Source: Cavenderia fasciculata
Taxonomy: Eukaryota; Evosea; Eumycetozoa; Acytosteliales; Cavenderiaceae
NCBI RefSeq assembly: GCF_000203815.1
Contig: NW_004457639.1
Location: 186,001 to 250,000, forward strand
DNA: 64,000 nt
Direction of reading: 5' to 3'
The stretch's first letter is position 1; each line of letters begins with the position of its first letter. A program made the translations under genes and the position numbers. The notes beneath the pieces are model-generated. The model searched no databases and was not told the DNA's origin. It saw only the letters and a program-made list of their open reading frames with translations. This document shows, one piece after another, positions 1-12,453 of the stretch.

Positions 1-371
1 TGAAGAAGAATCAGAGTCACTATTTGATGATGAATCGGAATCGGAAGAAGAGTCTGAATCGGAATCAGAGTCACTGTCTGATGATGAATCCGAATCACTA
101 CTATCATTATTTTACTTTTCTTTCTATTCTTTTCTTTTGATTTCTTTTTCTTATTCTTATCGTCAGTCTTGCTGCTGCTACTAGTAATACCAGCAGTTTT
201 AAGTATATTTTCTTTGTAAAGGTCTGGGTTGTTTAGATAGGTTGTTCGTGTTGGTCTCGCCGAATAAGCTCTTTGATTCTTGCAATTATATGTATAATGA
301 CCAAGTTCTAAACATTTTTGACATTGTGTACTCGCTAGCTTTGTAGTTAGTTGATGCCTCTTTTGACTCAT
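1..371 (-). CDS. ZCCHC10-like zinc-knuckle protein (3' end outside window)
   Basis: The minus-strand ATG at 369-371 opens a protein starting MSQKRHQLTTKLASTQCQKC. The CCHC knuckle (CQKCLELGHYTYNC) is followed by an Arg/Pro/Thr stretch (RPTRTTYLNNP), a Lys-rich segment and an acidic Ser/Asp tail. This order is that of the ZCCHC10 family, small nuclear/RNA-linked proteins of unclear molecular role. The acidic SDSDSS-type tail lies in a different frame from the knuckle. The frame changes near 108-114, beside an A/T run, so one base seems missing there; an assembly error or a real frameshift would both explain it. The gene runs off the left edge. It is divergent from the FANCE-like gene, with about 200 bp between starts. 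Confidence 0.75.
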   Translation of the reverse strand, partial: MSQKRHQLTTKLASTQCQKCLELGHYTYNCKNQRAYSARPTRTTYLNNPDLYKENILKTAGITSSSSKTDDKNKKKKSKEKNRKKSKIMIVVIRIHHQTVTLIPIQTLLPIPIHHQIVTLILL

Positions 372-565
372 CTCTCCTATCTATCTATCTATCTGTACCC
401 AATGAATTCCAAGAATGAAGATGATGCGTAATCAAACGAATGAATGAATGACTTTATCAATCTTGTTTTTCATTATTAATCTTTAATCATTTTCATTGTC
501 AATGTTTATAAATAGATAATTAAAGAGATATAAGATAAGAAGAGGGAGATAAGAGAGAGAGAACC

Positions 566-574
566 ATGAAATGA
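566..574 (+). promoter_or_regulatory. Two-codon upstream ORF overlapping the next start
   Basis: The sequence ATGAAATGATG places a minimal Met-Lys-stop ORF whose stop codon overlaps the first ATG of the FANCE-like gene (571). Ribosomes using the first ATG would stop on top of the main start. It may dampen translation; that is inference. Confidence 0.4.
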
Positions 575-2687
575 TGAACAACAACTTTATATATCAATTG
601 ATATTAACAAAATTAAATAATGTAAATAGTGGTAATACTAATAGTGCAATAGTGATATCAAGTATTTTCAATATACTGCTTCATCAACATAATAATAATA
701 AAAAGAAACCATCATTCAAATCTGTAATTTATCCATTCTTGGTATACTTGTCTCAACAAGAACAACAACAACAACAAGATGATAATAATGGTAAAAAGAA
801 TAAACAACAAGGACAACAACAAAAACAACAACAACAACAACAACAACTACCAAGACTATTACAATTAAAGTTAAATATTCAAATTAACATTTTAGATTGG
901 TTGTATACTATTGTTATCAATTCTGATTGTACTTTGACACCTGTCCACGTAGAGGAGTATAATACGATTAAAACATTTTTAATTGATCATTATATTACAA
1001 ACACTTTTGGCAATGGAATCTATACAAATCATCTTTGGATATCTTCTATCGTTAATCTTTTATTTAATCATATTGGTTATTCAATTCCATCATCTTCTTC
1101 ATCTTTGTCCTCGATTGAAACTGTCAAGCAAATGATATCCACTGTACATTCAACTGCGGCCATTCAACCAAATACAAGTAGTAATAACAATAGAATCATT
1201 TCATTGATTCACCCATCATTGTCATCCAATACAACCATGATGAATGGTGGTATCATTAAAAAAGAGAATAGTCAAGAATATGCTAATGATCATTTGGATA
1301 CCGGTAATACGTCATCAACATCAATTGGTAATGATAATCATAGAGATATGGAATCACTTTTACAAGATTGGGATAGTTTATTCTTGACATTTATACCTCA
1401 AATTGTAATTATTATTATTATTATTATTATCTCTCATTTCTATAAACTATTTATTTATTAACATTCATTAATCCATTTTAGAAAAAGAATGATAATAGAA
1501 TTAAAGATTATAAAAAATATATAATGAAAGAAGATGAAGATGAAATAATGTCAGATATAGAAAAGGATCAACAAATCAACTCAAAATTTCGAGCAAAGAA
1601 TGAAGATGATGAAATTGTTTTTGATGATTCACCAAAGATGATGGATCATCAACAACAAGAATATACAAACAAAATCATCGACAATATAAAGAATAGTACA
1701 ACCACACACCAAGATACACCTCAATCTCAAGATTTGGATGAATCCTTTATTGAAAAGCCAAAGAGAGTTTTAGTGGACAGGGAAATCCAAGCGCTGGATT
1801 CTGTTCATATCGAACTATTGAAAAATCCTATATCAATTACAAGTGATTTCAGATCAAATATGTCTATTATTGTAAATATTGAAGATGTATGTATAAATAT
1901 AACAAAAATAATAACAATTTTAATAAAGGATTAAAATATTAATATTTTTTTTAGCCAGAAATTGTTACATCACATTTAAGATTAGATAGTATGGATAAAT
2001 TAGCATTAAAAGAGTTTATGTTGGTATTGATAGAATTGGATATTGGATTCATGTTGGTTTCAAGTTATTTTAAAACTCTTTTATTGCCAACTGTACGGTC
2101 AATGGAAACTGTATCACAAGATATGATGGTATACTTGACTAGATGCTTTGTTAGACATCACACTGCATTTATACATTCGGTTTTGGAACCATTATTAAAG
2201 GACCCATTATCAGCTTCACACACCCTTCTTTTTGTTCAATTGATCAAGAGCATGGAAATCTCTCCCGACACCAAATTAACTTTTTTAAAGTATGTACAAA
2301 TCAAATTCCAATTTGATTGGTATGGTCTAGTACTAATAGTTTTATTTATTTCTCTCTTAATAATTTCTCTTAATTAGATCACTCTTTTCTTTTATTGAAT
2401 CAAATAATCAATTTATATTTGATAAGAATTCATGTACTATATTACAATCAATGTTGAATTTAAAATTACATTTAGAAGAACAAGTATTTAAACAATTGAT
2501 AGAAATAATGAAAAGATACCTCCCTACACATAAATCAAATGTGCAATATTGTAATTTGCTCAAAACAATGGTTTCATCCTATTCTAGTCTTGCATTTAAA
2601 TTTAAAGCGGAAATGCACCAAATCATCTCGGACATTACCATTTTAAAACAAAATATTATTACTATTTTGGATTCTATCCAAGAATAA
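571..2687 (+). CDS. FANCE-like protein (Fanconi anaemia core-complex subunit E)
   Basis: Four exons, 571..1404, 1482..1886, 1955..2289, 2378..2687, all GT..AG and in phase, give about 627 aa. The N-terminal part holds a poly-Gln tract (around residues 65-93), the middle is acidic, and the last about 230 residues are helical repeats. The segment from MLVSSYFKTLLLPTV to the end follows the FANCE C-terminal pattern: LLLP motif, paired helices of about 40 residues, then ILQSMLNLKLHLEEQVFKQL and a final stretch before the C-terminus. In FANCE this domain binds FANCD2 in interstrand-crosslink repair. The call rests on remembered family pattern, not a search; another HEAT-type protein is possible. 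The stop lies 52 bp from that of the convergent ComC-like gene. Confidence 0.55.
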
Positions 2688-2739
2688 ATAAATAAACTTT
2701 GAACAAATAATCAAGTAGAAAGAAGCTAAATTTGGCTTA

Positions 2740-5700
2740 TTATTTTATTTCTGAACGTAATGCTGATAATCTTGATTCTAATTGTTTTACGGCTCTAGAT
2801 CTTTTAAAATGACGTTTACCAAATATCGTACCTGCTATTGCTAGACCAACGAGTGACGCAACACCAACAGACACACCGAGAGCTATTTTCCATGTATTAG
2901 ATGATGATTTGTTTTCATTTCCATTTCCATTTCCATTTCCATTCCCATTATCATCATCATTTGAAGAAGAGTTGGGATTAGGAATAGGAATAGATGGACC
3001 ACAATTTGTATAATCATTTTCCTTATCTATAATTAATGGTGTAAAGTCTGATCCAATTGTACATTGTTGACACTGTGGTACATTGACACCAATAAAGAGG
3101 GTTGATTGTTCCAAGGTTCCTTGGATTTTGGTTTTGTTAACCTCTTGAGTTGTAGAATACGATAGCCTACCATCTACCAATACATATTCCATAAAACGAC
3201 CTGTTAGTTGGACGTTGTCCCTGACGATACGGAGATATTGGGTACCATCCAACGATTGGTCAAAGGGTTCTATAACCAATGGTTTGCAATTATATTGAAT
3301 GGCTTGGGTATTATTTACTATTGTTTTGAAAATAACACGAAGTGTAGACATTGTGGAGCTATACTGCCAATTATTAATCGTGATTGATAGTTGGGTTGCA
3401 TTGGGAAGGATACGATAAGTTTTAGGACCAAAAGCCAAATCTCTTGGTTCTGTCGAGTAGGAGATTGATGATTGTACATTTACAATACTATTTGATTCGA
3501 GTTGATAATCGACAATAGTCGTTTGATTTAGTTTGGAAACTGAATAGCTCCAATCCTTAGTCAACAATTCTTTGACGATCGAGTAACTCGAGTCGATACC
3601 AATTTCTAGAATGGCTACCATTTCTATATTAAATTTGACGGTACCGTCTCCTATCGAGGGAGCAGTAGTATTTGTTTGAAGAATACGAGTACCATTTGAA
3701 ACTTTGGTCAAACAACTATCAAACGATTGATACCCTGGTAAACAATTACATATTCCATTGACACAGGTACCATGTCCATAGCAATCGTTTTTACAGACCA
3801 AGGTACGAAAATCGATTAAAAGGTCTTGTAAATTGATAGCTCCATCAATATTAACTTGTACAGATGCCAATCCATCTTTTGGTTCTTGATCCAAAGTACA
3901 TTTAATCATTTCCTGTGATTTAGAAACAACTACACATGGTCCAATTGTACCATTCAACGTTATAACTATATTATTTTGAAATGGACTAAAATCACCATAC
4001 AAAGAAATATTTTTTCTTTCAATCAGGTCATATTCACCATTGATTAATGTTGGATAAACTAATAATATTTAATATTAAAAAAAGTTAATAAATGTGACAT
4101 AATAAAATAATATTGTATTTTATGTACATACGAATTGAACAATTATTTGAATAGTAACCAGTATTACAATTACAAGTATCATCTGGTTGGCATATACCAT
4201 TTTGTGAACAACCATTTGGACAAATTGATATGAATAAAAGTAGATTATTGACCATGGTTGGTATTCCACTATCAACACTGACCTGTACAGATACCAACCC
4301 ATCAGATGGGAATTGAGCAATTGAACAATTAATGTTTGATTGTGATACGTCTACAACCAAACATTCAATAGTATTGTTCAAGAAAATAGATACATTGTTT
4401 TGGTTTGGTCCCAAATCTCCATATAATCTAATTTTTCTTTTATCATTTGTATCATATGAACCAGATGATACAATTGGATAGACTTTAGAACAATCATTTG
4501 AATAATAACCAGTATTACATTGACAAGTACCAGTTGAACTACATTGACCATGATTCGAACAATTATTAGTTGTATTGGTACATTCATCTTTTAGACTAGC
4601 CATTGTGATTTGGTATGGTAATGATGAGAATCCATCAACATTTACAAATACACTTGTAAGACCACCCAGGCAATCTACAGTCAAAACACATTCAATGACT
4701 GTTGACGATATCGATTCTATTGAACAAATTGATACCGACGAGTCATTAAATAAAATGCTTGGTGATTCCAAATATTCACCAAATGATCCTTCAATTCTAT
4801 ATTTTGATCCAACTTTACTTGATAAATCAATAGACTCGATTTGATCAACCAAAGGATATACTAAATAAAAATTAAATAGTAGGTTAGGGTTTTGTAAGAA
4901 AATTTTTTAAATATTAATAATTACATTGAGTAAAATTAAATAATGTTTGATTTGAACTTAAATATTGGTTTGATACTATTAAACTGTAAATCGAACCAGA
5001 TTTTAATAATGATGATGAAACATTGCATTTCAATTCATTGTTGTTAATAGGTCCAACCGGTAGACATTGAATCGTTTGATTGAGTTTAACCGAGTGAGTC
5101 AATGTTGGGTTTGGATTTAAAAGTTTGATATTCAATTGTACAATACCCATTCGTAGTTGTACTGTTGATACTGATTCAACTGCAACACCAATTTCAATAA
5201 TATCAAGTGTATAAATATACTCTGGATAATATTTATCGAGGCGAATCACCATTGTTGTTAGTGGACCATAACTTGGTGTTGAGTCTATTAAACCAAGTTG
5301 ATAGTTTCCAATGCTGGCAGTTACATTGAATCTAGGATCGATTGCCAAAACATCTCCAAACCCAATATTATCACCAAATATTATCCCTTTACCAAATATT
5401 GATAATACTACATCATTTATACTAATTGCTAATTGAATAAAAAAAACAAATCATTTCGTGTTAATAAATATTCTTCTTTCTCTTATTCTTTTAAATATAC
5501 GTACGGCAAGCAAAAGGAATTGGAATGGTTAAATCAGTTTCTAAAACCATTGGGTTTCTTGAATAACACCATAAACAAGTTGGAAGGCGACTAATAGATG
5601 TTCTTTTCATATAAATATAGTTTGAACAATATGAATCTGGTACATCTCCAGTAATAAGAGTATTATTGGTAATATTCAATTTAAATTGTGATTTGTTAAA

Positions 5701-7282
5701 TAATTGCCAAGGTACTGTTCCTTGAATTTGATTATTTGATAAATCCCTAAAGAGGATGATGAAAAGAAATTGAATTAAATTAGATAATGATGATGATTAA
5801 ACTTGTTTGAAAATAATAATGATGTTGATGCGTTATTACCTACATTGATAGTAGAGATTCACCAATGGTGGTTGGAAACGATGATAAATTTTGTGACTTT
5901 AAGGTCAAGTGTTGCAAGGTGTTCATGGATTGGGTAGGGTATTGTGAGAGATTGGAAACAATTACATTCTCCAATGACAACAATTGTAAATTTGTAAATG
6001 ATGATAATAGTGGATAGAAAAGTTGAGATGAATCATTATTCTCAGCCCCATCAATTGACCTAGGTGTAGTATAGATAGAAATTAATTAAAAGATATCTAG
6101 ATAAATATGAATAATTTACAATTTAGTCATATTAAAAGTACTTTGACCAAGAGATACATTAAATCTTGATGAGCCAGTTTCCGTTAAATATCTAAAAAAA
6201 AGATTAAAGATTAATATTAATATTATTAAAATAATAATATTTTCTCAAAGAGAGGATTTTTAAATATTATTTACAAATGTAAAAGGTTAATGTTGTCACA
6301 ATGTAATTCAATTAAAGATTGATTATGAGCCTGTAAATATAAATATTCAAGATTGGGGAATGACAAAGAGGCAAAATGAATTGTTTTCCATTGTCCTATT
6401 TGTTGATTACCAAAATGCAATGAGAGATGGTTCAATGCGACAAGTGGAGCAATAGAAGAGTCAACCGTTACTTGAATTAGACTAGGTGTGATAATGACAG
6501 TTTCTAAACTGGTTGAACCAAGAGCAAACAATGATGATGATGGACCATCATTATTGAGTACCCCGTCTCCATAAATCTCTAAGCTTTTTAGTTTTAACAA
6601 TCCATTTGGAAAGTTTGATGGTATTTTTGTAATACTATCATCACTATCAATTCTAAAAAAAATTTAATAGTAAATAACTAAAGATAGACAGATAGATAGA
6701 TAGATAGATAGATGAATCATTAATTTACATTATGATTTCTAAAAGAGAAAGGTTTTCAATACGATCTAATAGGTTCAGAGTGGCATCATACACTTGTATC
6801 AATGATGCATTGACACTAAACAAAATCAACTGTGGAAAGTCAAAGACTAATAAAGGATCGGGCGCAATGATCACATTATCACTAGTGATAGTGGTAGCAC
6901 TGATTTTACTATAGTATAATTGAGATAATTATGTTAGAGGTTGGTAAGGTTTTAGATCTATGTAACGAACGTATGGCCTACATTTCAGTTATATGATAAG
7001 ATGAGCAAGTAAAGAATGAAGAGGCACAAATGGATGACGAATCTTGTTGAATATTTAATCCATATTGATTAATCAACCACCGACACGATGCAACTATATA
7101 TATCGATTAAACAATAAACCTAGGTCGTTAATAACCTAGTAGTGGTGGTATATATATTATTATAATAGAGACTTGACTTTTTACATACGTTCAGTGTTGC
7201 TGAGGACGTTTGAAGATGATGATGATTTAGATACAAATAATACTAAAAATATTACCACAAAACAAAACTTGAATTGGATCAT
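2740..7282 (-). CDS. ComC-like LRR/TIG/EGF type I membrane protein
   Basis: Ten exons (7189..7282, 6982..7093, 6729..6908, 6275..6652, 6120..6191, 5844..6059, 5505..5746, 4925..5428, 4132..4860, 2740..4058) join in phase to about 1281 aa. Exon 1 encodes a signal peptide (MIQFKFCFVVIFLVLFVS). Exons 2-7 encode a Cys-containing cap and leucine-rich repeats with introns spaced roughly per repeat, then the LRR C-cap (PTCLWCYSRNPMV). Exons 8-10 hold IPT/TIG-like beta domains alternating with EGF-like modules (CSNHGQCSSTGTCQC, CPNGCSQNGICQPDDTCNC, CKNDCYGHGTCVNGICNC). A single TM segment (WKIALGVSVGVASLVGLAIAG) precedes a short basic cytoplasmic tail. Dictyostelid ComC relatives act in cell-cell communication during development; the ligand here is unknown. 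Confidence 0.85.
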
Positions 7283-7859
7283 GATTTTGTTGCAAGATTA
7301 GAAACCTTGTATACAAACAACAAACAAATACAATTACAACTTGTTGTTGATGTTAATTATGATTTCGATCAACTATCTATCTAAACAACAAAAATATAAC
7401 TAGAGTCTACAGAATTCTTAGTAGTTGCTCTATTTTTCTATCTTTTGATGAGACGTGGATTTTGGCTAGAGATATTTGGATCGAAGTTTTGTCCAAGATT
7501 AATCTTTAAACAAAGCCCGTGCATCTCATTGGTGCAACGATATCAGGCGATGGATGGTTGTTTCACTACTGTTTATATCTTTTCAAGACACTTCGTCTCG
7601 AATGGCTTTTTTATCGATCGATCCGACACCCAAAGCCCCTTTGCCAAGATTTTTACTTTTCCCAATGCAATGCAAAAAGAGATAAACATGATATTTTACA
7701 TTCTTTTAAATGTAATCGATAAATGGGTTGGTCATTGACCTTATCTTTTTCCAACAACAACAACAACAACAACATCCAACATCCACCAACATTTAACATT
7801 ATGGTTATTTTTAAAAATTAAAAGGTTTGTATATTTATTATTTATTTTATTTATTTGAT
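7283..7859. other. Spacer: ComC-like promoter side and gmd 3' flank
   Basis: AT-rich spacer with a CAA run near 7755-7775. One open frame (7448-7738, +) has no family features and I do not accept it. No RNA gene seen. Confidence 0.5.
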
Positions 7860-9243
7860 TTAATTATGTTTGTCTCCAGTTTGAAGATATTCAATATCTT
7901 TGGCAACCATTTCTCTTACTAATTCGTCGATTGGGGTTTTTGGTTTCCATCCAAGTTCACGTTTGGCCTTTGATGGATCGCCAAGTAAAAGATCAACTTC
8001 GGTTGGACGGAAGTATTTTTCATCTATTTTAACATAAACTTTGGTTGGGTTGGCCGAATCATAACCCTCTTCATTGATACCTTCTCCACGCCACTTTATA
8101 TTAATTCCAATTTCTTTAAAAGCACGTTCTGTAAAGTCACGAACTGAATACGTTTCACCAGTGGCAATGACAAAATCCTCGGGTACTTTTTGTTGTAACA
8201 TTAACCACATTGCTTCAACATAATCACGAGCATGTCCCCAATCACGTTTAGCATTAATATTACCAAGATATAATGTTTCTTGATGTCCAAGTTTAATTCT
8301 TGCAACAAATCTTGTAATTTTTCTTGTTACAAATGTTGGTCCTAATTAAAAACAAATCAATATTAATATTTTTTTTTGTTAAATCTTTTGATTAATTATA
8401 ATACATACCTCTTCTTGGGGATTCATGATTAAATAAAATACCATTACAAACATACATATTATAAGCTTCTCTATAATTTTTACAAATCCAAAATGCAAAT
8501 TGTTTTGATACAGCTAAATAGGAATGTAATAAATCAAATCAACTTGTTTAGTAAACATGTAATATTATTAATATTATTAAATTATTTAACTTACCATAAG
8601 GAGATCTTGGATAGAATGGAGTTTTTTCAGATTGAGGAACCTCTTGAACTTTACCATAGAGTTCAGAAGTTGAAGCTTGATAGAATTTAACTCTTTTCTC
8701 CAATCCACAACTACGAATGGCATCTAGGATACGTAGACATCCAACTCCATCAACATCGGCTGTATATTCAGAGCATTCAAAAGATACCTTTACGTGACTT
8801 TGAGCACCAAGATTATAGATTTCAGTTGGATTTACTTTTGCAATAATTGCCACTAAATTGGTTGAATCTGTTAAATCACCATAATGTAAATGTAGACCTA
8901 AAAAAGAATTAAATCAAAAAAAAAAATAGAAAAAGGGTGGTTTGAATTAATTATTTTTGATCAATCAACCAATAATAATTATTTAAAAGTTAACCTATTA
9001 GGTTTAAAGTTTCATACTTGAATTGGGAGTTGATTTTAAATCTAATAAATGTTCAATTCTTCCTGTATTGAATGAAGATGATCTTCTAATGATACCATGT
9101 ACCTCGTAACCCTTTTCCAATAATAATTCTGATAAATATGATCCATCTTGACCTGTTATACCAGTAATCAATGCTACCTTTCTTGTTGAATCTGCTTCGT
9201 CAATCATTCTATCTCTAATAATATTACTGTCATTGGATATCAT
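7860..9243 (-). CDS. gmd: GDP-mannose 4,6-dehydratase
   Basis: Four exons (9018..9243, 8595..8897, 8409..8513, 7860..8341) give 371 aa, the usual family length. The enzyme converts GDP-mannose to GDP-4-keto-6-deoxymannose, the first step to GDP-fucose. The NADP Rossmann motif [10 protein letters not shown] and the following [14 protein letters not shown] are near the N-terminus. The extended-SDR catalytic pair sits at Tyr176 and Lys180 (SPYAVSK), assembled across an intron that splits the Ala codon. [17 protein letters not shown] and the C-terminal [13 protein letters not shown] are also diagnostic. The start at 9243 gives a short hydrophilic leader before the Rossmann fold. Cytosolic enzyme; fucosylation is heavily used by developing dictyostelids. 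Confidence 0.96.
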
Positions 9244-9914
9244 TTTTTAAGAAAATTGTAAATGAAAAGAATAATTGGATTGATAATTAATTATTATTAT
9301 TTGATGGATAAAAAAAGAAAAGAGAGAATGTGTGTATTTACTTACAATAATGATTTATTTTATTTGTTGAATGAACCAAGAGACTGGGAATGAAATAAAA
9401 AAAGTTGTAAATTAAAATGAAATAAACAAAATAAGGCATCACCAATATACAAGCAATGCATTCTTGGCCTGCAAAAAGAGGTAAGTGGGTTGAAAGTGAT
9501 AAAGACAACATTAAATACCACCATGATATGATCACAACAACCCCATTTAGATGTAACTATGAAAGTGATAGAGAGAGAAAGAGAACACACCTCCCACACA
9601 CACACACTCACATAATTGAACGAATGAAAAGCCACAACAATAAACTGGAAGAGGGGGTTGATGAAATTGATTTTGTAAAACATGTATAATAATATTTTTT
9701 TTATTGATTGATCATTGTTTTTTTAATTTAAAAAACCCACGATACCACTCTGTTTGGAGTGGTGTGTGTTGATAGATGGGGGGGGGATTGAGGGAGAGAA
9801 GAGATTTAAAAATAGGTTCATGAATAATAAGGATAGATGGATTAAGATTATATCGAATACAAAAAAAAGAGAGATCGGGATTACGATGTTCTGTTTATCG
9901 CGAGTTTGATTGAT
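9244..9914. other. Spacer: gmd promoter side and eIF5 3' flank
   Basis: AT-rich spacer with a CA-repeat (about 9592-9608), a G8 run near 9778 and purine-rich blocks. Open frames on both strands here are low-complexity and unconvincing. No tRNA or structured RNA recognised. Confidence 0.5.
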
Positions 9915-11174
9915 TTACTCTTCATCTTCTTCACCTTCTTCCTCTTGTTCATCTTCCTCTTCTTCTTCATCTTCTTCTTCTTCTTCAGCAGTTTCTAACC
10001 ACTCGATGAATGGTTTTGAAATCTTTTTGAGATCCTTTGACTTTGATTTACCAGCCCATTTGATAAATGTTTCTTCAGAGACGATGTCGTCGTCATAGAG
10101 ACTCTTAAAGAGACCCAAGATGGACTTGATGAGTGTTTCGTCCTTTGCATAGACTTGTTCGAGACCCATCAAGATACCATATTGGCCATCCTTGACCTTG
10201 GCAATCTTTTCAAAGAGAGCCTTTCTGTTCTTGACTGCTGCGACAATGGTAGCAGCCGAACCACCAGCCAAAGCCTCTGTGGCAACCTTGGAGACTTCGT
10301 AGCTACGAGAGAGGGCAAACTTGTCCTTGACATTCTTGAGTTCGAGCAAAAACAAGTCCTCAGACTTTGCCAACTTGGCCTTGAGGAACTCGACTGGGTC
10401 AAGTTCATCGACCTCTTCGTCTTCGATGCTCATCATGGCCAAGACTGCAGCAGTTTGACCACCCATGGCGCTCTTTTTACGCTCTTCGACCGACTTTTCA
10501 GAAGTGTCGGTGAACCATACGACATCTCCGTCTTCCTCCTCGTCCTTTGACTTTTTCTTTCTCATCTCCTTGGACGATGGTTGAGTGGGAGCTTCGTCGT
10601 GAGTGGTCTTGTCCTTGGACGACGAGGCAGATTTGGGTGGATTCTTGAGAATGTAACTGGAAAGCTTGCTCTTCATGTCCAATGGCGTTCTAATACCACA
10701 GGCGGCACATTTCAAGTCGATAGCCTTGCCCTTGATCAACATTCTGGTCTCGGGGTTCTTGCACGACGAACAAAGAATAAACTTGTTGATGAAATTATCA
10801 AGAATCTTTGATAATGATTCTGCTGGATGTGATCCATTCACTGAATACTTTTCACCTTCAATATTGGTTTGAGTATTTAATTCAATTTCGAAATATTTTG
10901 TAATATCTAAAAGTAGAAGAAGAAAAGTAAATAGAAATAGAAACAAAAAAGGTAAATAAATAAATTACGAATTATATAATTTAAATGATTTGTTTGGTTT
11001 TTTTTCATTTCACATACATTCTGGAGCTCTATCTAAATCCTTTGCAATAGTTGGAAGATTGACGATAACGGTTTTGATACCATTTCCTTTTCCTTCGACT
11101 TTAGCTTGGAGTACTGCCATTTTGTACCTGTAGAATTGATCAGGGACACTACGTGGAATATTAACTTGCGCCAT
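9915..11174 (-). CDS. eif5: Translation initiation factor eIF5
   Basis: Two exons (11018..11174, 9915..10906) give 382 aa. The N-terminal domain begins [19 protein letters not shown]; the Arg in FYRYKM corresponds to the arginine finger that stimulates GTP hydrolysis by eIF2. [16 protein letters not shown] follows. The zinc ribbon has two Cys pairs (CSSCKNPE and CAACG). A Lys/Ser/Glu linker leads to a C-terminal W2/MIF4G-like domain ([39 protein letters not shown]) with the aromatic/acidic ending [15 protein letters not shown] that binds eIF2beta and eIF3c. The acidic tail here is extended to the stop. Acts in 43S/48S complexes during start-codon selection. Confidence 0.97.
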
Positions 11175-12453
11175 TTTTACTGCTGTGAGAATGCTTTGAT
11201 GCCGGCTTCTTTATAAATAAAGCTGTTGTTGTTTCTGATGATGACCTAGCTAGCATAAAACTAAAGAGAAGAAATTGCTTTTTGTTCTTCTTTTTTCTAA
11301 CTTTAAAAGGGGTGGTTTGATATATAACAAACTTATTTGTTTATCAATTTATAATCTAAAATCGTAGTTATAAAAGAATAAACAAATTTGGGTTTCTTAT
11401 AAAGATTAAAAAATATATATATAAAATTTGATTGTTGTTTGGTTGTTTGGTTGCTTGGTTGTTATAAGTGTTGATTATTGCTTGTTGCTCTTTGTAAATA
11501 TACAATCTCTATTATTTTGATTATTATAGATGTTGTATGGGATGTGTTTGTAAACTAAACTTTAAAGGTTTGTTGGAGAGTGTTTTAATAAAAGAAAGAA
11601 TGATGATGTCGTCGAACTGAGAGCAGTCTGTCGGTGATGAAAAAAAAAAAGAGAGAGATTTGCGAAAAAAAAAATTAAAATCAAACGTAACGTTGGAAGA
11701 GTGACAAGGGGATGAGTTGGAATGAATGAAGATAGTAGCAGTAATATTAAACTGACTTGGACAAGTTAATTCGAGAAAGAATTATATTTAAGATGTTTGT
11801 ATATGGATGTATGAAGGGTCTTGTTGTTTGTTCTCTTTGAAGAATGAAACAAAATTAAATCCTAAGGTTCTGATACTATATGTTGTTGTTGTTGAATGGT
11901 GTTGTTGGTAAAAGTAGTAGTGTTGTTATTATTATTATTATTGATAGTTGTATTGTTGCATAATAAAAAGTTGGTCAAATGCCGCATTATCCTTGTGTTT
12001 GCTAAGTATTGAAATAAACAATATTATATTTAATATAGATATATATATGACTCTAGAGAGAAAGTTGATTAAAGATCTATATATAATAATAAATTATTTT
12101 AGTTCTTTGGTTTGGTTTCTTTCAAGGTTATAAATATATAAAAGTTGGTGGTAGTTGTAGTAAAATAATAAATTATTTATATTATTTGGTTTGGTAATTA
12201 TTAAATAATGAAAATACTCGCTACCGTACGTTTTTACTTTTTGTACTTTGGGGTGGTTTAAAAAAAAATCATAAAAATTTTGGATAATTATTGGAATGTT
12301 TGGAGGTTTGAAACTAATACTACTTATATATATATATTTTCTAATTTGTTTCCTCAAAAGAGATATTTAAATAAATAAAGTTGGATGGGGGGGATATTTA
12401 TTGGATTGATTGGATTGATTGGATTTAGAATTTAAATATTGACTTTATACTCA
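11175..12453. other. 1.28-kb spacer: eIF5 promoter side and MFS 3' flank
   Basis: Very AT-rich, with TTGG/TTG-rich repeats near 11430-11460 and 11880-11940, A and T homopolymers, and TTGGATTGA repeats near 12397-12424. Small open frames (11948-12133 +, 12094-12357 -) are AT-rich with no recognisable protein. Nothing else seen. Confidence 0.5.

Noticed and set aside
7448-7738. Plus-strand open frame of about 96 codons in the ComC-like/gmd spacer
   Set aside because: No family features, unusual composition, no splice partners; likely chance.
9910-10811. Plus-strand open frames opposite eIF5
   Set aside because: Antisense shadows of a well-supported gene whose codon structure leaves the other strand open.
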